From Desemzia sp. RIT 804 (GTDB lineage Bacteria; Bacillota; Bacilli; Lactobacillales; Carnobacteriaceae): 64,000 nt of DNA. The notes beneath the pieces are model-generated. The model ran no database searches. It saw only the letters and a program-made list of their open reading frames with translations, and had not been told where the DNA came from. This document shows, piece after piece, positions 23,725-32,753 of this stretch (position 1 is the first letter of the stretch; every line of letters starts with the position of its first letter). The DNA lies in NCBI RefSeq assembly GCF_016892605.1, contig NZ_JAFEMV010000001.1:806001-870000 (forward strand), given 5' to 3'. Position numbers and translations under genes: made by a program.

Positions 23725-25284
23725 TCATTCTTCAAATGCTGAAAGATCACTTTCTCCGTCGCTAAATTCTGCCATTGTTTGTTCCATTGCTTCTTGTTTC
23801 CGTCTTTCTTTTTCTGCTTGCTCTTTTTCTTCTTTTTCTTTGGCTTTTTCAGCTAATCTATTCTTTTTATTTTCTTCTCGTTCTATGTGCTCACGTTCAA
23901 ATTCAGCCTGCTTTTCGTTTAAACGTTCAATCTGTGCAGGATTTGTATTTTTTTCATATTCAGTTTGATTTAGCAATCGTTCAGGCTTTGGAAATAGTTC
24001 GAATTGATAGGCTTTTTTAACCTTCATGGGTGGCCGGTTTGCAAAGATAATTAGCTCTGTATCATCTGCCATACTTTTTACTTCGCCTGCGGTCATTAAA
24101 TCACGAGCGGTGTACGACTCATTGTCTGAATGACTGGTACTGCTCCCCTCTTGTTTAGAGTTTTTTGAAGCACTCTTGTTACTTGTGGCTACCTTAACAG
24201 TCGCCTTACCTAGTAAATCGGAAAAATATTTGGCTGTAGTGTTATTCGCAGCGTTCATACAAATTTGAATCGAACAGTTCCCTAAAATACTTTCAGCTTT
24301 CTCTTTATTGTACTTATCTTGTAATTGTGTAAGAGTTTGAATAATTGTTGATACTCCAATGCCATAACCACGACAAGTGGCCAAAAACTCTTCATAATTC
24401 GTAAATTTTCCTAAGTTAACAAACTCATCTAAGATGAAATTGACGGGTACAGGCAATTTCGAGTGGTGATTAGAAGCTAATTCATATAACTGATCAAACA
24501 GTTGAGAAAAGAAAATGTTGGTTAGGCCTTCCCAACTGGTATCCATAACTGGAATAATGACATAAAGCATTGTTTTCTTTTTGCCTATATCTTGTAAGTT
24601 AAAGTCACTAAAGCTCGTAAATTCGGCCACTGTATTATTAATATAGTCTGAAATAGACGTCAGCAAGGAAACAATAATGGAGCCTTTCATATCCCCACGA
24701 GATTTTTTATAACCTAATTCATATAATTTCCGTGCTGGGTGATTTAGTTCAAGAGCTGAAAAAGCTTTGTCTAGATCACTTTCTTCGTCATCTGAATCGG
24801 ATTCGTTTTTTTCTTGCAAGAAATTAACCAGTCCTGCCATATTCCGATTTTTGGGTTCTAATTCGTATTTTACATAAAGAATTAACGCGGACAGTAAAGA
24901 CCTTTGCGAGTAGTACCAAACGTCTTTTTTCCCATCTTTATTGGAGCTATCCACGATTTTTGTGGCTACATTTGTTGCATTGACATCACTATTAACATAA
25001 TCAATGGGATTATAACGATCAGAATGTTCCATTTTACTAAAGTTCAACACATGGACGTCATAGCCTTGTCGTTCTTTAAAATCTGCGGTATTTTCGTAAA
25101 CTTCGCCTTTAGGATCGGTTACCACAATGCTATTTTTAGTTTCGTTCAATACGTTAGTAATCACGAAACCTTGTGTTTTGTAAGAACCTGGTCCGCCGAC
25201 CACCATAATATTACGGTTTGGCTTGCTTTCTGTTGGTTGAATAATGTAGTCGCTTTTTAATTTCCCTAAAATAGTGCCTGTCAT
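23725..25284 (-). CDS. VirD4/TraG-type coupling ATPase (TrsK-like), without membrane anchor
   Basis: 519 residues. Walker A is MVVGGPGSYKTQGFV near residue 30, followed by VVTDPKGEVYENTA; Walker B lies around PVPVNFILDEFVNLGKF, and GIGVSTIIQTLTQLQDKY follows. It belongs to the coupling proteins that hand the relaxosome to the channel. It starts directly at the ATPase domain and has no N-terminal membrane helices. The upstream gene (25294-25728) ends in the HGSARWG motif that normally joins anchor and ATPase, so the protein appears split in two. The C-terminus is a long charged coil (EREHIEREENKKNRLAEK). Confidence 0.9.
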   Translation of the reverse strand: MTGTILGKLKSDYIIQPTESKPNRNIMVVGGPGSYKTQGFVITNVLNETKNSIVVTDPKGEVYENTADFKERQGYDVHVLNFSKMEHSDRYNPIDYVNSDVNATNVATKIVDSSNKDGKKDVWYYSQRSLLSALILYVKYELEPKNRNMAGLVNFLQEKNESDSDDEESDLDKAFSALELNHPARKLYELGYKKSRGDMKGSIIVSLLTSISDYINNTVAEFTSFSDFNLQDIGKKKTMLYVIIPVMDTSWEGLTNIFFSQLFDQLYELASNHHSKLPVPVNFILDEFVNLGKFTNYEEFLATCRGYGIGVSTIIQTLTQLQDKYNKEKAESILGNCSIQICMNAANNTTAKYFSDLLGKATVKVATSNKSASKNSKQEGSSTSHSDNESYTARDLMTAGEVKSMADDTELIIFANRPPMKVKKAYQFELFPKPERLLNQTEYEKNTNPAQIERLNEKQAEFEREHIEREENKKNRLAEKAKEKEEKEQAEKERRKQEAMEQTMAEFSDGESDLSAFEE

Positions 25285-25293
25285 ACAGAAAAC

Positions 25294-25728
25294 CTACCTT
25301 TCTAGCGATTTTTGAAATTCACTCTGAACTTGCTTTTTACTTTTTTTAGTAAAGTTCTGATTATCCACCACTTCTTGTGGTCTACCCCAACGTGCTGATC
25401 CATGATAAGCATTGCTTTCTTCGGTATCCCAACCCTCTTTTTTTACCTTTCCCATATGAGTAAAAACGGAATAAATGAACACTACACCCGTTCCTAGAAT
25501 AAAGAAGGGATTTTTTTGTGCCCAATTTGTTTGAATATAATCTCCTAAATGGGTAAACGTCTCTTTCAAATGAGTTCCTATAACTTCAGTATTGATTGCT
25601 AATTTATACTCTGAGAGAGTGTAAATGACTTCAAGTGCTGCAATCAATAAAGCTTCTAAAAAGACAAAAGTAAGGACTATCCACAAAACTTTTTTAAGAA
25701 TCCCTTTCATCTTGCTCTTATCGTTCAT
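25294..25728 (-). CDS. TrsJ-like protein: membrane-anchor half of the coupling protein
   Basis: 144 residues from ATG 25728 (the ATG at 25743 overlaps the ribosome site GAGGAG). Two membrane segments, LWIVLTFVFLEALLIAALEV and PFFILGTGVVFIYSVF, are followed by SNAYHGSARWGRPQEVVDN. The HGSARW motif is typical of the region between the membrane anchor and the ATPase of VirD4/TraG. The next gene begins 10 bp later with the ATPase domain. It probably anchors the ATPase to the membrane. Confidence 0.8.
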   Translation of the reverse strand: MNDKSKMKGILKKVLWIVLTFVFLEALLIAALEVIYTLSEYKLAINTEVIGTHLKETFTHLGDYIQTNWAQKNPFFILGTGVVFIYSVFTHMGKVKKEGWDTEESNAYHGSARWGRPQEVVDNQNFTKKSKKQVQSEFQKSLER

Positions 25729-25749
25729 ATCTAGTCTCCTCATTCCTGG

Positions 25750-26298
25750 TTAGCTATTTGTTGGTGTTCCACTAAAGACGTCTACTTGATCGATTAAGTA
25801 CTGTCCTTTTTCTTCGCTTAGATGGATTAAGTAAACATTTTTAAATACAGTAGATTCGTTATCTTCTACTTGGTAATGAATATCTGTGACAAATACAAAC
25901 GAATTATCTTCTAATGGATTCACATAGGTTTTATAGTTTTGAGTACTGCTGTTAATAGAAATGGTTGGAGCTTCTGTTCTGCCTGCGCCACTTAGTTGTT
26001 CAATAGTGCTAGGCGAAAAATAATTTTCCATATCTTCAAAACGAGATTGGTAATTGTCGGTATTATAATTTAAGTAATACGCAAACGCGCTATTAACAAA
26101 TTTCGTTTTTTTAGCTATATCAGCAGTATTATTTCCGCTGTTTTGTACATTCAGCTGTTCTTCTAAGTGTGCGATTTCTTCTTGATTGGTTTGAAGATCA
26201 GTTCCCTTTTGCTGATTATCTTGATAAAGACCATAGATAGAGATAATCGCTAAAAGAAGCAAGACTGATTCAACCATCATAATGATCTTTGTTTTCAT
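25750..26298 (-). CDS. TrsH-like, bitopic VirB8-type component
   Basis: 182 residues from ATG 26298. One N-terminal membrane helix (IIMMVESVLLLLAIISIYGL), a coiled coil (DLQTNQEEIAHLEEQLNVQN) and an outer domain with KFVNSAFAYYLNYNTDNYQ, IHYQVEDNESTVFKNVYL, which looks like the NTF2-like fold of VirB8/TcpC proteins. Such proteins form the periplasm-side scaffold of conjugation channels in Gram-positive bacteria. Context in the operon supports this. The fold assignment is inference. Confidence 0.7.
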   Translation of the reverse strand: MKTKIIMMVESVLLLLAIISIYGLYQDNQQKGTDLQTNQEEIAHLEEQLNVQNSGNNTADIAKKTKFVNSAFAYYLNYNTDNYQSRFEDMENYFSPSTIEQLSGAGRTEAPTISINSSTQNYKTYVNPLEDNSFVFVTDIHYQVEDNESTVFKNVYLIHLSEEKGQYLIDQVDVFSGTPTNS

Positions 26299-26309
26299 AT
26301 TCATTTCCT

Positions 26310-27308
26310 CTATTCTGCTTTAAAGTCAACCATTCTACCAAATCCTGCAAGATGTTCTTGCCAGTAAGGTGTTTCAATACTGGTGTATTGCAAAGGGTCG
26401 CCTGCATGAAACATCATTCCATTTCCCATATACATTCCTAAATGAGTAATGTAATTAGCGGTATCATAAGTACTATGGAAAAACACAAAATCACCTGGCT
26501 TTAATTCATCTGTAGTGATTTTTTGGGAATAATCATATTGTTGTTGTGCAGTTCTTGGTACGTTTATCCCATTTTGATTAAACAAGAAATACCACAAGCC
26601 ACTACAATCAAAGGACGTAGCTGGACTTGAACCACCAAAGACATAGGGCATACCCTGGAATTGTTCAAATTGTTTTTGAAAATCGGCTAGTTCTCCTGTT
26701 ACTTCAACTGTTTCTTCGTTAGAAGAACCCATATACCTTTTTACATGATCTACGTATTTCGGATCTCCATAGACTGCCCAACCTAACTTAGTTTTCATAT
26801 TGTTTGAAAATTGTTGTGCCAGTTTTTGAGAATACTTACCGCCATTTTCAGCAACAAAATTTATGAAACCATTGCCCATGTTATAAGCTTGAATAGCCGT
26901 ATCCATATCAACCCCTGCTTTATTAGCTTGGTTCACAACATTCACAAAGTAATTTACTCCTACTTCAATGGAATATAAGGGGTCTTGAATCGTATTTGGT
27001 GCAAGTCCTAAACTCTCGCTTGCTTGCATAACATCTAAAGAAGCTGTACCGCCACTTTCTTGCGTTGTAATGGCCAAAAGAACATGGATATGCTCTTCCA
27101 TTCCGTGTTTTTTAAGTTCAACCTCTATAGCTGGTTTATACTGCAAAACAGCTTGTGGCACTTGACCTGCTCCGTAAGTACCTGTGCTGCTATTTTCTTG
27201 TTGCTGAAATAAACTAAAGAACATTACGAAGAGGACAACCATAATGACTACAAGTAGTAGAATAAACGAAAAGAACTTTTTCATAGATCTAGCTTTTAAA
27301 ACCTGCAA
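26310..27308 (-). CDS. TrsG-like peptidoglycan hydrolase (SLT plus NlpC/P60)
   Basis: 332 residues from TTG 27308, which has the ribosome site AAAGGAGTG; the later ATG lacks one. A membrane segment (SFILLLVVIMVVLFVMFFSL) anchors it. The first outer domain is a lytic transglycosylase (ITTQESGG with catalytic Glu, then AYNMGNGFINFV). The second is NlpC/P60 (SFDCSGLWYF catalytic Cys, HLGMYMGNGMMFHAG with His). It opens the cell wall for the conjugation channel (VirB1-like role). The two activities in one chain match TrsG/TraG of pSK41-type systems. Confidence 0.92.
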   Translation of the reverse strand: MQVLKARSMKKFFSFILLLVVIMVVLFVMFFSLFQQQENSSTGTYGAGQVPQAVLQYKPAIEVELKKHGMEEHIHVLLAITTQESGGTASLDVMQASESLGLAPNTIQDPLYSIEVGVNYFVNVVNQANKAGVDMDTAIQAYNMGNGFINFVAENGGKYSQKLAQQFSNNMKTKLGWAVYGDPKYVDHVKRYMGSSNEETVEVTGELADFQKQFEQFQGMPYVFGGSSPATSFDCSGLWYFLFNQNGINVPRTAQQQYDYSQKITTDELKPGDFVFFHSTYDTANYITHLGMYMGNGMMFHAGDPLQYTSIETPYWQEHLAGFGRMVDFKAE

Positions 27309-27320
27309 AAGATCACTCCT

Positions 27321-28658
27321 TTACCCTTTAAACTCTCCCAACTGCTCTTTCAAATCATCGACTTCTTTTTGAAGGGTTTCTTTTTGTTTTTCATCATCGC
27401 TATCATTCATTTGTTTAGTTTTTTCTTGAATCTGTTTCCCAATACCTAGGAGTTTTTGAAGATTTTCATTTTCAGGATACTTATCCAATACTTTTTGAGC
27501 ATTATTAACGTCATTCAAATCAATGAATTTTCTGGCTAAACGAATTCCAGTACTTTCTTCGGTTAAGAAATTGAGCGTGTTCACCATAGCGTTCGTATCG
27601 CCTTGTACAATTCCTTTCTCCTCTTCAAGCTTCGATTTTCCACTTTCGTCTAAAAAATCACTGTTCAAGTCCACAAGGATTTGTTGCTCTTTGGTCTCAT
27701 AGAGACGTTGAATAATAGCTTCTAGAGATCCATTATGGACGTCTATGGCTTTTTGGTACTGTTCCTTGCTAATAAGTTTTTCTGATAACTGAGCGTCCTC
27801 GTAATCCCCTTCTTGATAAAGTTGGATAGCTTCATCATAATTCCCTTTTTCAAATTCTTCATTGGCTAAAAGAAGCGTATCTTTTTGTTCTAATTGCGCT
27901 TCATACTGTGAAGCTAGGGCTTCTTCTTGATTTAATTGTTTCACAAGTAACAAGCTACTTATACTAAGAAACACAATACTGATTCCTGCTAAAGTGACTA
28001 GTGATTTTTGACGTATTTTTCGTTCTCTTTTGGTTTGGGAACGAATATAATCATAGGTCAAAAAGTTATTGCTCTGTTGGATAAGAGACAATAATTCAGA
28101 TACATTTCTTTGCTGATAGATTTCTTTGATAAAATCATTACCAATCTTGCGAACCTCTTCAGGCGTGTTCAAACACTTCTCATAAGCAATGCCGCTTAAG
28201 ATGCTTACAATACAAGCTTTATACCGTTCTAAAGTGGTCCGCATATCTCTAGGCATAAAACGATTTGCTGCATAAGTGTAACGGACGGTATTCATTGGAT
28301 AGTAATAGAGAGTCGCTGGATTTAATGATATATATAAATCTGTATGTTTGTATTTTTGAAGGATATCCTGTTTTAAAATTTCTTCGACAATAGAAACTTT
28401 CACAGGATAGGTTTCCTTTTTTATCGCATTTAAGTTCTTTAACGCGCTCCCTTTTTCATACAGAAAACTGACTGTTGTTTCGGATTCTTTAATCCCTTTA
28501 AAATCAAGAAATAGAGGGTCTTTTTTTATTGGTAACTCTTTAATTTCGTCAATATTATCGTACGTAAACTGACTATTCTCCATTTCAATTTTGACCGTGT
28601 TTTTTTCATCTGTTAGAGTGCCAAATTCAAAATTGTAAATTTTAAATGGCTTGTTCAA
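27321..28658 (-). CDS. TrsF-like bitopic protein resembling EssB/YukC
   Basis: 445 residues from TTG 28658 after AAAGGAGG. The cytoplasmic half (1-215) includes TLYYYPMNTVRYTYAANRF and LERYKACIVSILSGIAYEK; one membrane helix (SLVTLAGISIVFLSISSLLL) follows at about 225-245, and the outer half is helical and repeat-like (ANEEFEKGNYDEAIQLYQEG). This plan, pseudokinase-like domain, one membrane span, outer helical repeats, matches EssB/YukC of type VII secretion. The family link is my inference; the operon position is that of TrsF. Confidence 0.7.
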   Translation of the reverse strand: MNKPFKIYNFEFGTLTDEKNTVKIEMENSQFTYDNIDEIKELPIKKDPLFLDFKGIKESETTVSFLYEKGSALKNLNAIKKETYPVKVSIVEEILKQDILQKYKHTDLYISLNPATLYYYPMNTVRYTYAANRFMPRDMRTTLERYKACIVSILSGIAYEKCLNTPEEVRKIGNDFIKEIYQQRNVSELLSLIQQSNNFLTYDYIRSQTKRERKIRQKSLVTLAGISIVFLSISSLLLVKQLNQEEALASQYEAQLEQKDTLLLANEEFEKGNYDEAIQLYQEGDYEDAQLSEKLISKEQYQKAIDVHNGSLEAIIQRLYETKEQQILVDLNSDFLDESGKSKLEEEKGIVQGDTNAMVNTLNFLTEESTGIRLARKFIDLNDVNNAQKVLDKYPENENLQKLLGIGKQIQEKTKQMNDSDDEKQKETLQKEVDDLKEQLGEFKG

Positions 28659-28672
28659 TGCAACTACCTCCT

Positions 28673-30637
28673 TTAAAACTGGAATGAACGAGCTTCTTCT
28701 TGTTCAATTGGGGTCATTTTGATCCGTTCTTCGTAATCTGGGATAGCTTCTGGGTATTTCTCTTGATATTGTTCAAAATCAATTAGTCTTAGTTCTTCTT
28801 CCGTTAGAGTAACCTTCATAAAGGCTCGTTTGGATCCGTTGATCATTAACCCCTCACCTTGTTTTTTCTTCTCTAGTAATTTCCGTTCTTTTTTTGAAAA
28901 ATTCACTCGCAATTTGTCTTCAATATCATCTAAACTACCCGGATCAAGCCCAAAAAATAATTTAGTATAACTATTTCCAATAATGGCTTCACCAACGTTT
29001 TTCCCGTTGCCCATCGTTCCATCCAACACATCTTGTATTTGTTGAGTGCCTGCGATTGCTCCAGCATTGTATTTTCTAAACCGTTTGAACGCTTGATAGA
29101 AAAAGCTTGAAGCGTCAGGATTCTGTGTTAAAAAATGGAATTCATCTACAAACAATTTAATGTTTTCTGTTCTATTCTTCGTAATTTCGTCCCACAAGAA
29201 ACTAAAGGTATTCAAATATGCCGCTCCTTGAATTTCTTCATCATTCTGTAAGGCCTTCAGATCAAAAGATAACAAGTTTGTATTGATATCAATATTTGTA
29301 AAACCATTAAATAAGGTATTTGATCCATTAACGTAGCTATCTAGAATAAAGTAAAAGTCTTTAATAATTTCATATCGCTCTTTTCCTTCTTTGCTATCTC
29401 TTAACCGTTCAATTTGTTGGAACACGTCTGAAAGGATAGGCCATTGATCTTGGTGAATGCTCTTTATGTTTTTGTAATGTAAAACGCCACTATTTCGATA
29501 ACAATCATGTAAAACAGAATCCAATACACTCTTTTCTACTTGAGTTAAATCGGGTTTCAAAACTTGGAAAAAGCCTTTTACACGTTGAATTTTATCTTTG
29601 ATCAACAAATCTATGTTTACTTCTTGACTAGTGTCCAATTCTTCTGTAAATATCTCCAAAGGATTGATTTTAGTCGCTGAGTTACTACTTAAATGAACGA
29701 CTTGGCCACCAAAATGTTCTACAATTTCGCTATATTCATTTTCAGGATCGATAATAAAGACTTTTACCCCTTTAGCGATATACCGTAAAATCTTTTGTTG
29801 CATATAAGTGGTTTTCCCTACCCCACTCGTTCCGATGACCACCATATTTTGGTTTAATACATTGCGTTTATCCATATAATCAATGGCAATTAAGCTATTC
29901 GTATCTTTATTGATACCTTCAATATCGCTATGAGGATTTAAGTCTAAAATCTCTGCATCATCAAATGGAATGACACTACTAGCTACTTCTGTATTCGATT
30001 GTTTAAAGGTATAATCTTTTAAAAGATTCTCTCCAATGGGCATTGCACTCCAAAATGCTTGATATTGTGCTTTAATTGGGTTCATAGATTTCAACTGTAA
30101 TTTGGATAACGTATTATTGACACTATCTGTTAGGGCGTTTAATTCTTCTAGACTTTCAGCCTGCAAGAATACATACATATGTTGGTAAAGATAGGTGACT
30201 TCGCTATCAAGATACTTATTCAACTGCATATTAGCGGTTTCAATAGCTTGGACTATTTTTTTCTTTTTCAAAGGATCATACGTATCCACTTTTTCAGCTT
30301 CTTTATTTTTTATCGTATTGTTGTAATACTCAACCATCTTTCGCGCGTTACTACTTTCAAAGTCTTGAACAATGGTGATATTCCCTTTTTTTCGCTTTAA
30401 AGGGGCCAACCAATTTCCACTTTTCACTTTTGGATAATCAACAATCGCTAATACTCTAATATAGTTATCTCCACTTTCAATATGATCTGGAAATTCTTCC
30501 CAACTGAATGGATAAACACCATTAATAGACTGACTATCAAGAAAGTCATCTAGATTACTTATATCTTGACTTTTATCAACGCCAAATTCATCTGTATCAT
30601 CTTGTTCTTCTACTTCCTTCTTGGAAAATAGACGCAT
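28673..30637 (-). CDS. VirB4-family transfer ATPase (TrsE-like)
   Basis: 654 residues. Walker A is VIGTSGVGKTTYMQQ near residue 275, followed by IIDPENEYSEIVEHFGGQVV; Walker B is NIKLFVDEFHFLTQNP, then GAIAGTQQIQDVLDG. This is the central ATPase of type IV secretion, driving assembly of the channel. The N-terminal 240 residues form the usual VirB4 accessory domain. Upstream is the TrsD-like gene. All ATPase motifs appear intact. Confidence 0.95.
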   Translation of the reverse strand: MRLFSKKEVEEQDDTDEFGVDKSQDISNLDDFLDSQSINGVYPFSWEEFPDHIESGDNYIRVLAIVDYPKVKSGNWLAPLKRKKGNITIVQDFESSNARKMVEYYNNTIKNKEAEKVDTYDPLKKKKIVQAIETANMQLNKYLDSEVTYLYQHMYVFLQAESLEELNALTDSVNNTLSKLQLKSMNPIKAQYQAFWSAMPIGENLLKDYTFKQSNTEVASSVIPFDDAEILDLNPHSDIEGINKDTNSLIAIDYMDKRNVLNQNMVVIGTSGVGKTTYMQQKILRYIAKGVKVFIIDPENEYSEIVEHFGGQVVHLSSNSATKINPLEIFTEELDTSQEVNIDLLIKDKIQRVKGFFQVLKPDLTQVEKSVLDSVLHDCYRNSGVLHYKNIKSIHQDQWPILSDVFQQIERLRDSKEGKERYEIIKDFYFILDSYVNGSNTLFNGFTNIDINTNLLSFDLKALQNDEEIQGAAYLNTFSFLWDEITKNRTENIKLFVDEFHFLTQNPDASSFFYQAFKRFRKYNAGAIAGTQQIQDVLDGTMGNGKNVGEAIIGNSYTKLFFGLDPGSLDDIEDKLRVNFSKKERKLLEKKKQGEGLMINGSKRAFMKVTLTEEELRLIDFEQYQEKYPEAIPDYEERIKMTPIEQEEARSFQF

Positions 30638-30653
30638 AAACGCAGCTCCTTTC

Positions 30654-31322
30654 TTAGTGTCCCGAAAAATTGATTAAGTTTTTCAACACAGCTAAAATCT
30701 CATTACTATGCAATTTCTTAGCTTGCATGTCATAACTATCAAAGCTATCTTCTAATCGATTGATATACTGTGTGGTTTTTTCATCTAAATCAGTCACTTT
30801 TTTATTTAATGAAGTAAAGGTTTTATCTTTAATTTTTTCCCGCACAATGAGCAAGTGTTTCTTGGTACTCATTTCTTGTGTTCTAGTTTTGCTGGCTAAA
30901 TCGTCAATATAGGACGCGATCAAAATCGCTCGAGCTTGATTTGGCTCTTTTTTTTCGATTTCTTGCAAATATCTCTTTTTGTAACTCAACAAAAATTCTT
31001 CAAAATCCACTGGAATTGTCATATCTAAGTACTGCTGTTGTTCTGCTGAAGCATCTCCTAACGTCGTCATCAGAAACGCATTGTACGTCTCAAAAACGTC
31101 TGCTTGTTCACTTTCATTTAATAACTCTAAGTTCACACCAGAAATTTCAATAATCCCTACTAAATAGCCTGTCTTAGTGACTAAATAATCCCTATATACC
31201 GATTGAATCAAACTCATATCGAAAATCGTTTGTTTTCCTTTGCCGATTTTTTTCGGCACGAAGGTAAATTCTAAGTCTTGTTCGACTTTAGTTTCTTTCG
31301 CAGCTAAACCAAATAGTTTCAA
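30654..31322 (-). CDS. TrsD-like conjugation protein
   Basis: 222 residues from TTG 31322 after AAGGAGGTG. Soluble, beta-rich start (LEFTFVPKKIGKGKQTIFDM, VTKTGYLVGIIEISGVNLEL) and helical end with EQQQYLDMTIPVDFEEFLLS and repeated Lys/Glu helices. The pattern resembles the N-terminal domain of VirB4 proteins as a separate chain, which is how TrsD is described. It lies 16 bp before trsE and probably acts with it. Confidence 0.75.
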   Translation of the reverse strand: MKLFGLAAKETKVEQDLEFTFVPKKIGKGKQTIFDMSLIQSVYRDYLVTKTGYLVGIIEISGVNLELLNESEQADVFETYNAFLMTTLGDASAEQQQYLDMTIPVDFEEFLLSYKKRYLQEIEKKEPNQARAILIASYIDDLASKTRTQEMSTKKHLLIVREKIKDKTFTSLNKKVTDLDEKTTQYINRLEDSFDSYDMQAKKLHSNEILAVLKNLINFSGH

Positions 31323-31337
31323 AAAAGCACCTCCTTT

Positions 31338-31682
31338 TCACTTTTTTTTCATAGCTTTTTTAAAAAATAAGTGTTGGCGAGATTTATATTTTGATTTCAT
31401 CTGTAGGTGTGGCATTAAACGTACATTATTGCGATATGAGACTGGTCTAGAAGACAAGACAGCTAATAACACCGTAATAGAGAAAATTACCACAATGGTC
31501 TTAAAAAGCATGAATTTGAAAGTGTGAGGTGGCAAGAAGAGAACAATAAGACCGACTATAACCATTGGTAAAACATATACCAGCAATTCTTTTACAGACA
31601 ATCCTAAAAATACTCCATATGAAGATTCAACATTTTCAGGAAAGAAAAAAGTCTTTTCGTCTTTTTTCTTTGTTTCATTCAT
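31338..31682 (-). CDS. TrsC-like two-span membrane protein (PrgI/VirB3-type)
   Basis: 114 residues. A hydrophilic start (ENVESSYGVFLGLSVKELLV) is followed by two close membrane helices (VYVLPMVIVGLIVLFLPP, FMLFKTIVVIFSITVLLAVL) and a basic tail (KSKYKSRQHLFFKK). Size, layout and position next to the VirB4 gene fit PrgI/VirB3-type proteins that connect channel and ATPase. Sequence motifs in this family are weak. Confidence 0.75.
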   Translation of the reverse strand: MNETKKKDEKTFFFPENVESSYGVFLGLSVKELLVYVLPMVIVGLIVLFLPPHTFKFMLFKTIVVIFSITVLLAVLSSRPVSYRNNVRLMPHLQMKSKYKSRQHLFFKKAMKKK

Positions 31683-31717
31683 ATCTAGTTACCCCTTTAC
31701 TCTATTTTTTCCTGTGA

Positions 31718-32047
31718 TTATTGGAATAGACTGTAAACCCATGGAACAACCCAAACAATTGCAGCTCCTATGGCTACTAATCCTAGAACACGTCCAACTG
31801 CTTTATAAACCTCGCTTTTTTCTTGAGGATCATCAGCGCTAGGCATACGTTTGATAATGATCCATAGCGCCACACAGATTCCGACAATAACAATTAACCC
31901 CGTTAACAGCTGTTGGATAGTATTCCCAGCTTCCGTTAAGCGAGATTGAACTTCAGTTGCACTTGCATAGGCAACAGTTGGATACGTTAAGGCTGTTAAT
32001 GCTGAAACTCCTACTGTAAATTGCGTTAGTTTGTTTTTTAACTTCAT
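31718..32047 (-). CDS. TrsB-like small membrane protein, VirB2/CagC type
   Basis: 109 residues with a signal peptide (FTVGVSALTALTYPTVAYA, cleavage near ASA), a helix EVQSRLTEAGNTIQQLL, and two membrane spans (TGLIVIVGICVALWIIIK and VLGLVAIGAAIVWVVPWVY). This is the layout of pilin-like VirB2/CagC proteins of type IV secretion. The ATG overlaps the stop of the preceding gene (TAATG). It may form the extracellular or channel-lining subunit. Confidence 0.78.
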   Translation of the reverse strand: MKLKNKLTQFTVGVSALTALTYPTVAYASATEVQSRLTEAGNTIQQLLTGLIVIVGICVALWIIIKRMPSADDPQEKSEVYKAVGRVLGLVAIGAAIVWVVPWVYSLFQ

Positions 32048-32616
32048 TATTCTTCTTCCTCTCTTTTTCTGATCAATCCTATGTTTTTAACGTTATTCTG
32101 TTGTTTACCTTCTTGACGAGTGTCGATTAATCGTTGTTGTTCTTTCTCTTTGACAATTTCAGCGAGTTTATCCATTCTTTCCTGGTAAGGAGATAGTCTA
32201 AGTAATTTGTCTTTATCGAATGTGCCAATAAAATAGGCTGCTTTTTTACCACTTTCTTTTCTTTCAATCACCTGTAATTGAGCTTTATATTTTTCAAGCG
32301 CTTTGCTGCGTTCAATGTTGAAACAATCTAGAAAACCTTCTGTTATAGCCTCACCTGCAAAAGCGAGTTCATTTATAAAAAAACTATTCCGTGGATTGGC
32401 TTTTGTAAAATCTATTCTCCTAATTTCCTCTGTTAATGCTTGATCTTTATCAGCTAAGTGGTGCTTTTGAATATAGTGACTAAATAATTTCTTATCGAGA
32501 ATAAAATGGTCATTAAAGTGCTCTTCAATAGCCTCATTTCGTTTTTGATTTCTTTTTTCTTTGCTATCTTCTTTCTCGTACTGAACTTTAATGTCCTCTT
32601 TATAACGCTCTAACAT
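32047..32616 (-). CDS. TrsA-like protein, first gene of the transfer operon
   Basis: 189 residues, soluble and highly charged, with ribosome site GGGAGGAGG. It contains KEDSKEKRNQKRNEAIEEHF and ANPRNSFFINELAFAGEAIT, EKYKAQLQVIERKESGKKAA. Proteins of this type open the tra/trs operon on related plasmids. There is no membrane segment and no motif that I can tie to a reaction. Upstream lies a 21-bp inverted repeat (32643-32690) that may control the operon. Confidence 0.65.
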   Translation of the reverse strand: MLERYKEDIKVQYEKEDSKEKRNQKRNEAIEEHFNDHFILDKKLFSHYIQKHHLADKDQALTEEIRRIDFTKANPRNSFFINELAFAGEAITEGFLDCFNIERSKALEKYKAQLQVIERKESGKKAAYFIGTFDKDKLLRLSPYQERMDKLAEIVKEKEQQRLIDTRQEGKQQNNVKNIGLIRKREEEE

Positions 32617-32642
32617 GGTACCTCCTCCCTAAACACAAAAAA

Positions 32643-32690
32643 ACTTTATATATAAAAAATGTACAAAAATACATTTTATATATATAAAGT
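32643..32690. promoter_or_regulatory. 21-bp inverted repeat upstream of the transfer operon
   Basis: Arms of 21 bp (ACTTTATATATAAAAAATGTA at 32643-32663, near-complement at 32670-32690) with two mismatches, loop CAAAAA. It lies 27-74 bp before the ATG of the first transfer gene. Probable operator or leader structure. Confidence 0.6.
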
Positions 32691-32753
32691 GTAAGGAAAA
32701 AGCTATTTGGAATCAAGAATAGTGCTTACTACTCTCTCTTAATTCCAGATTGC

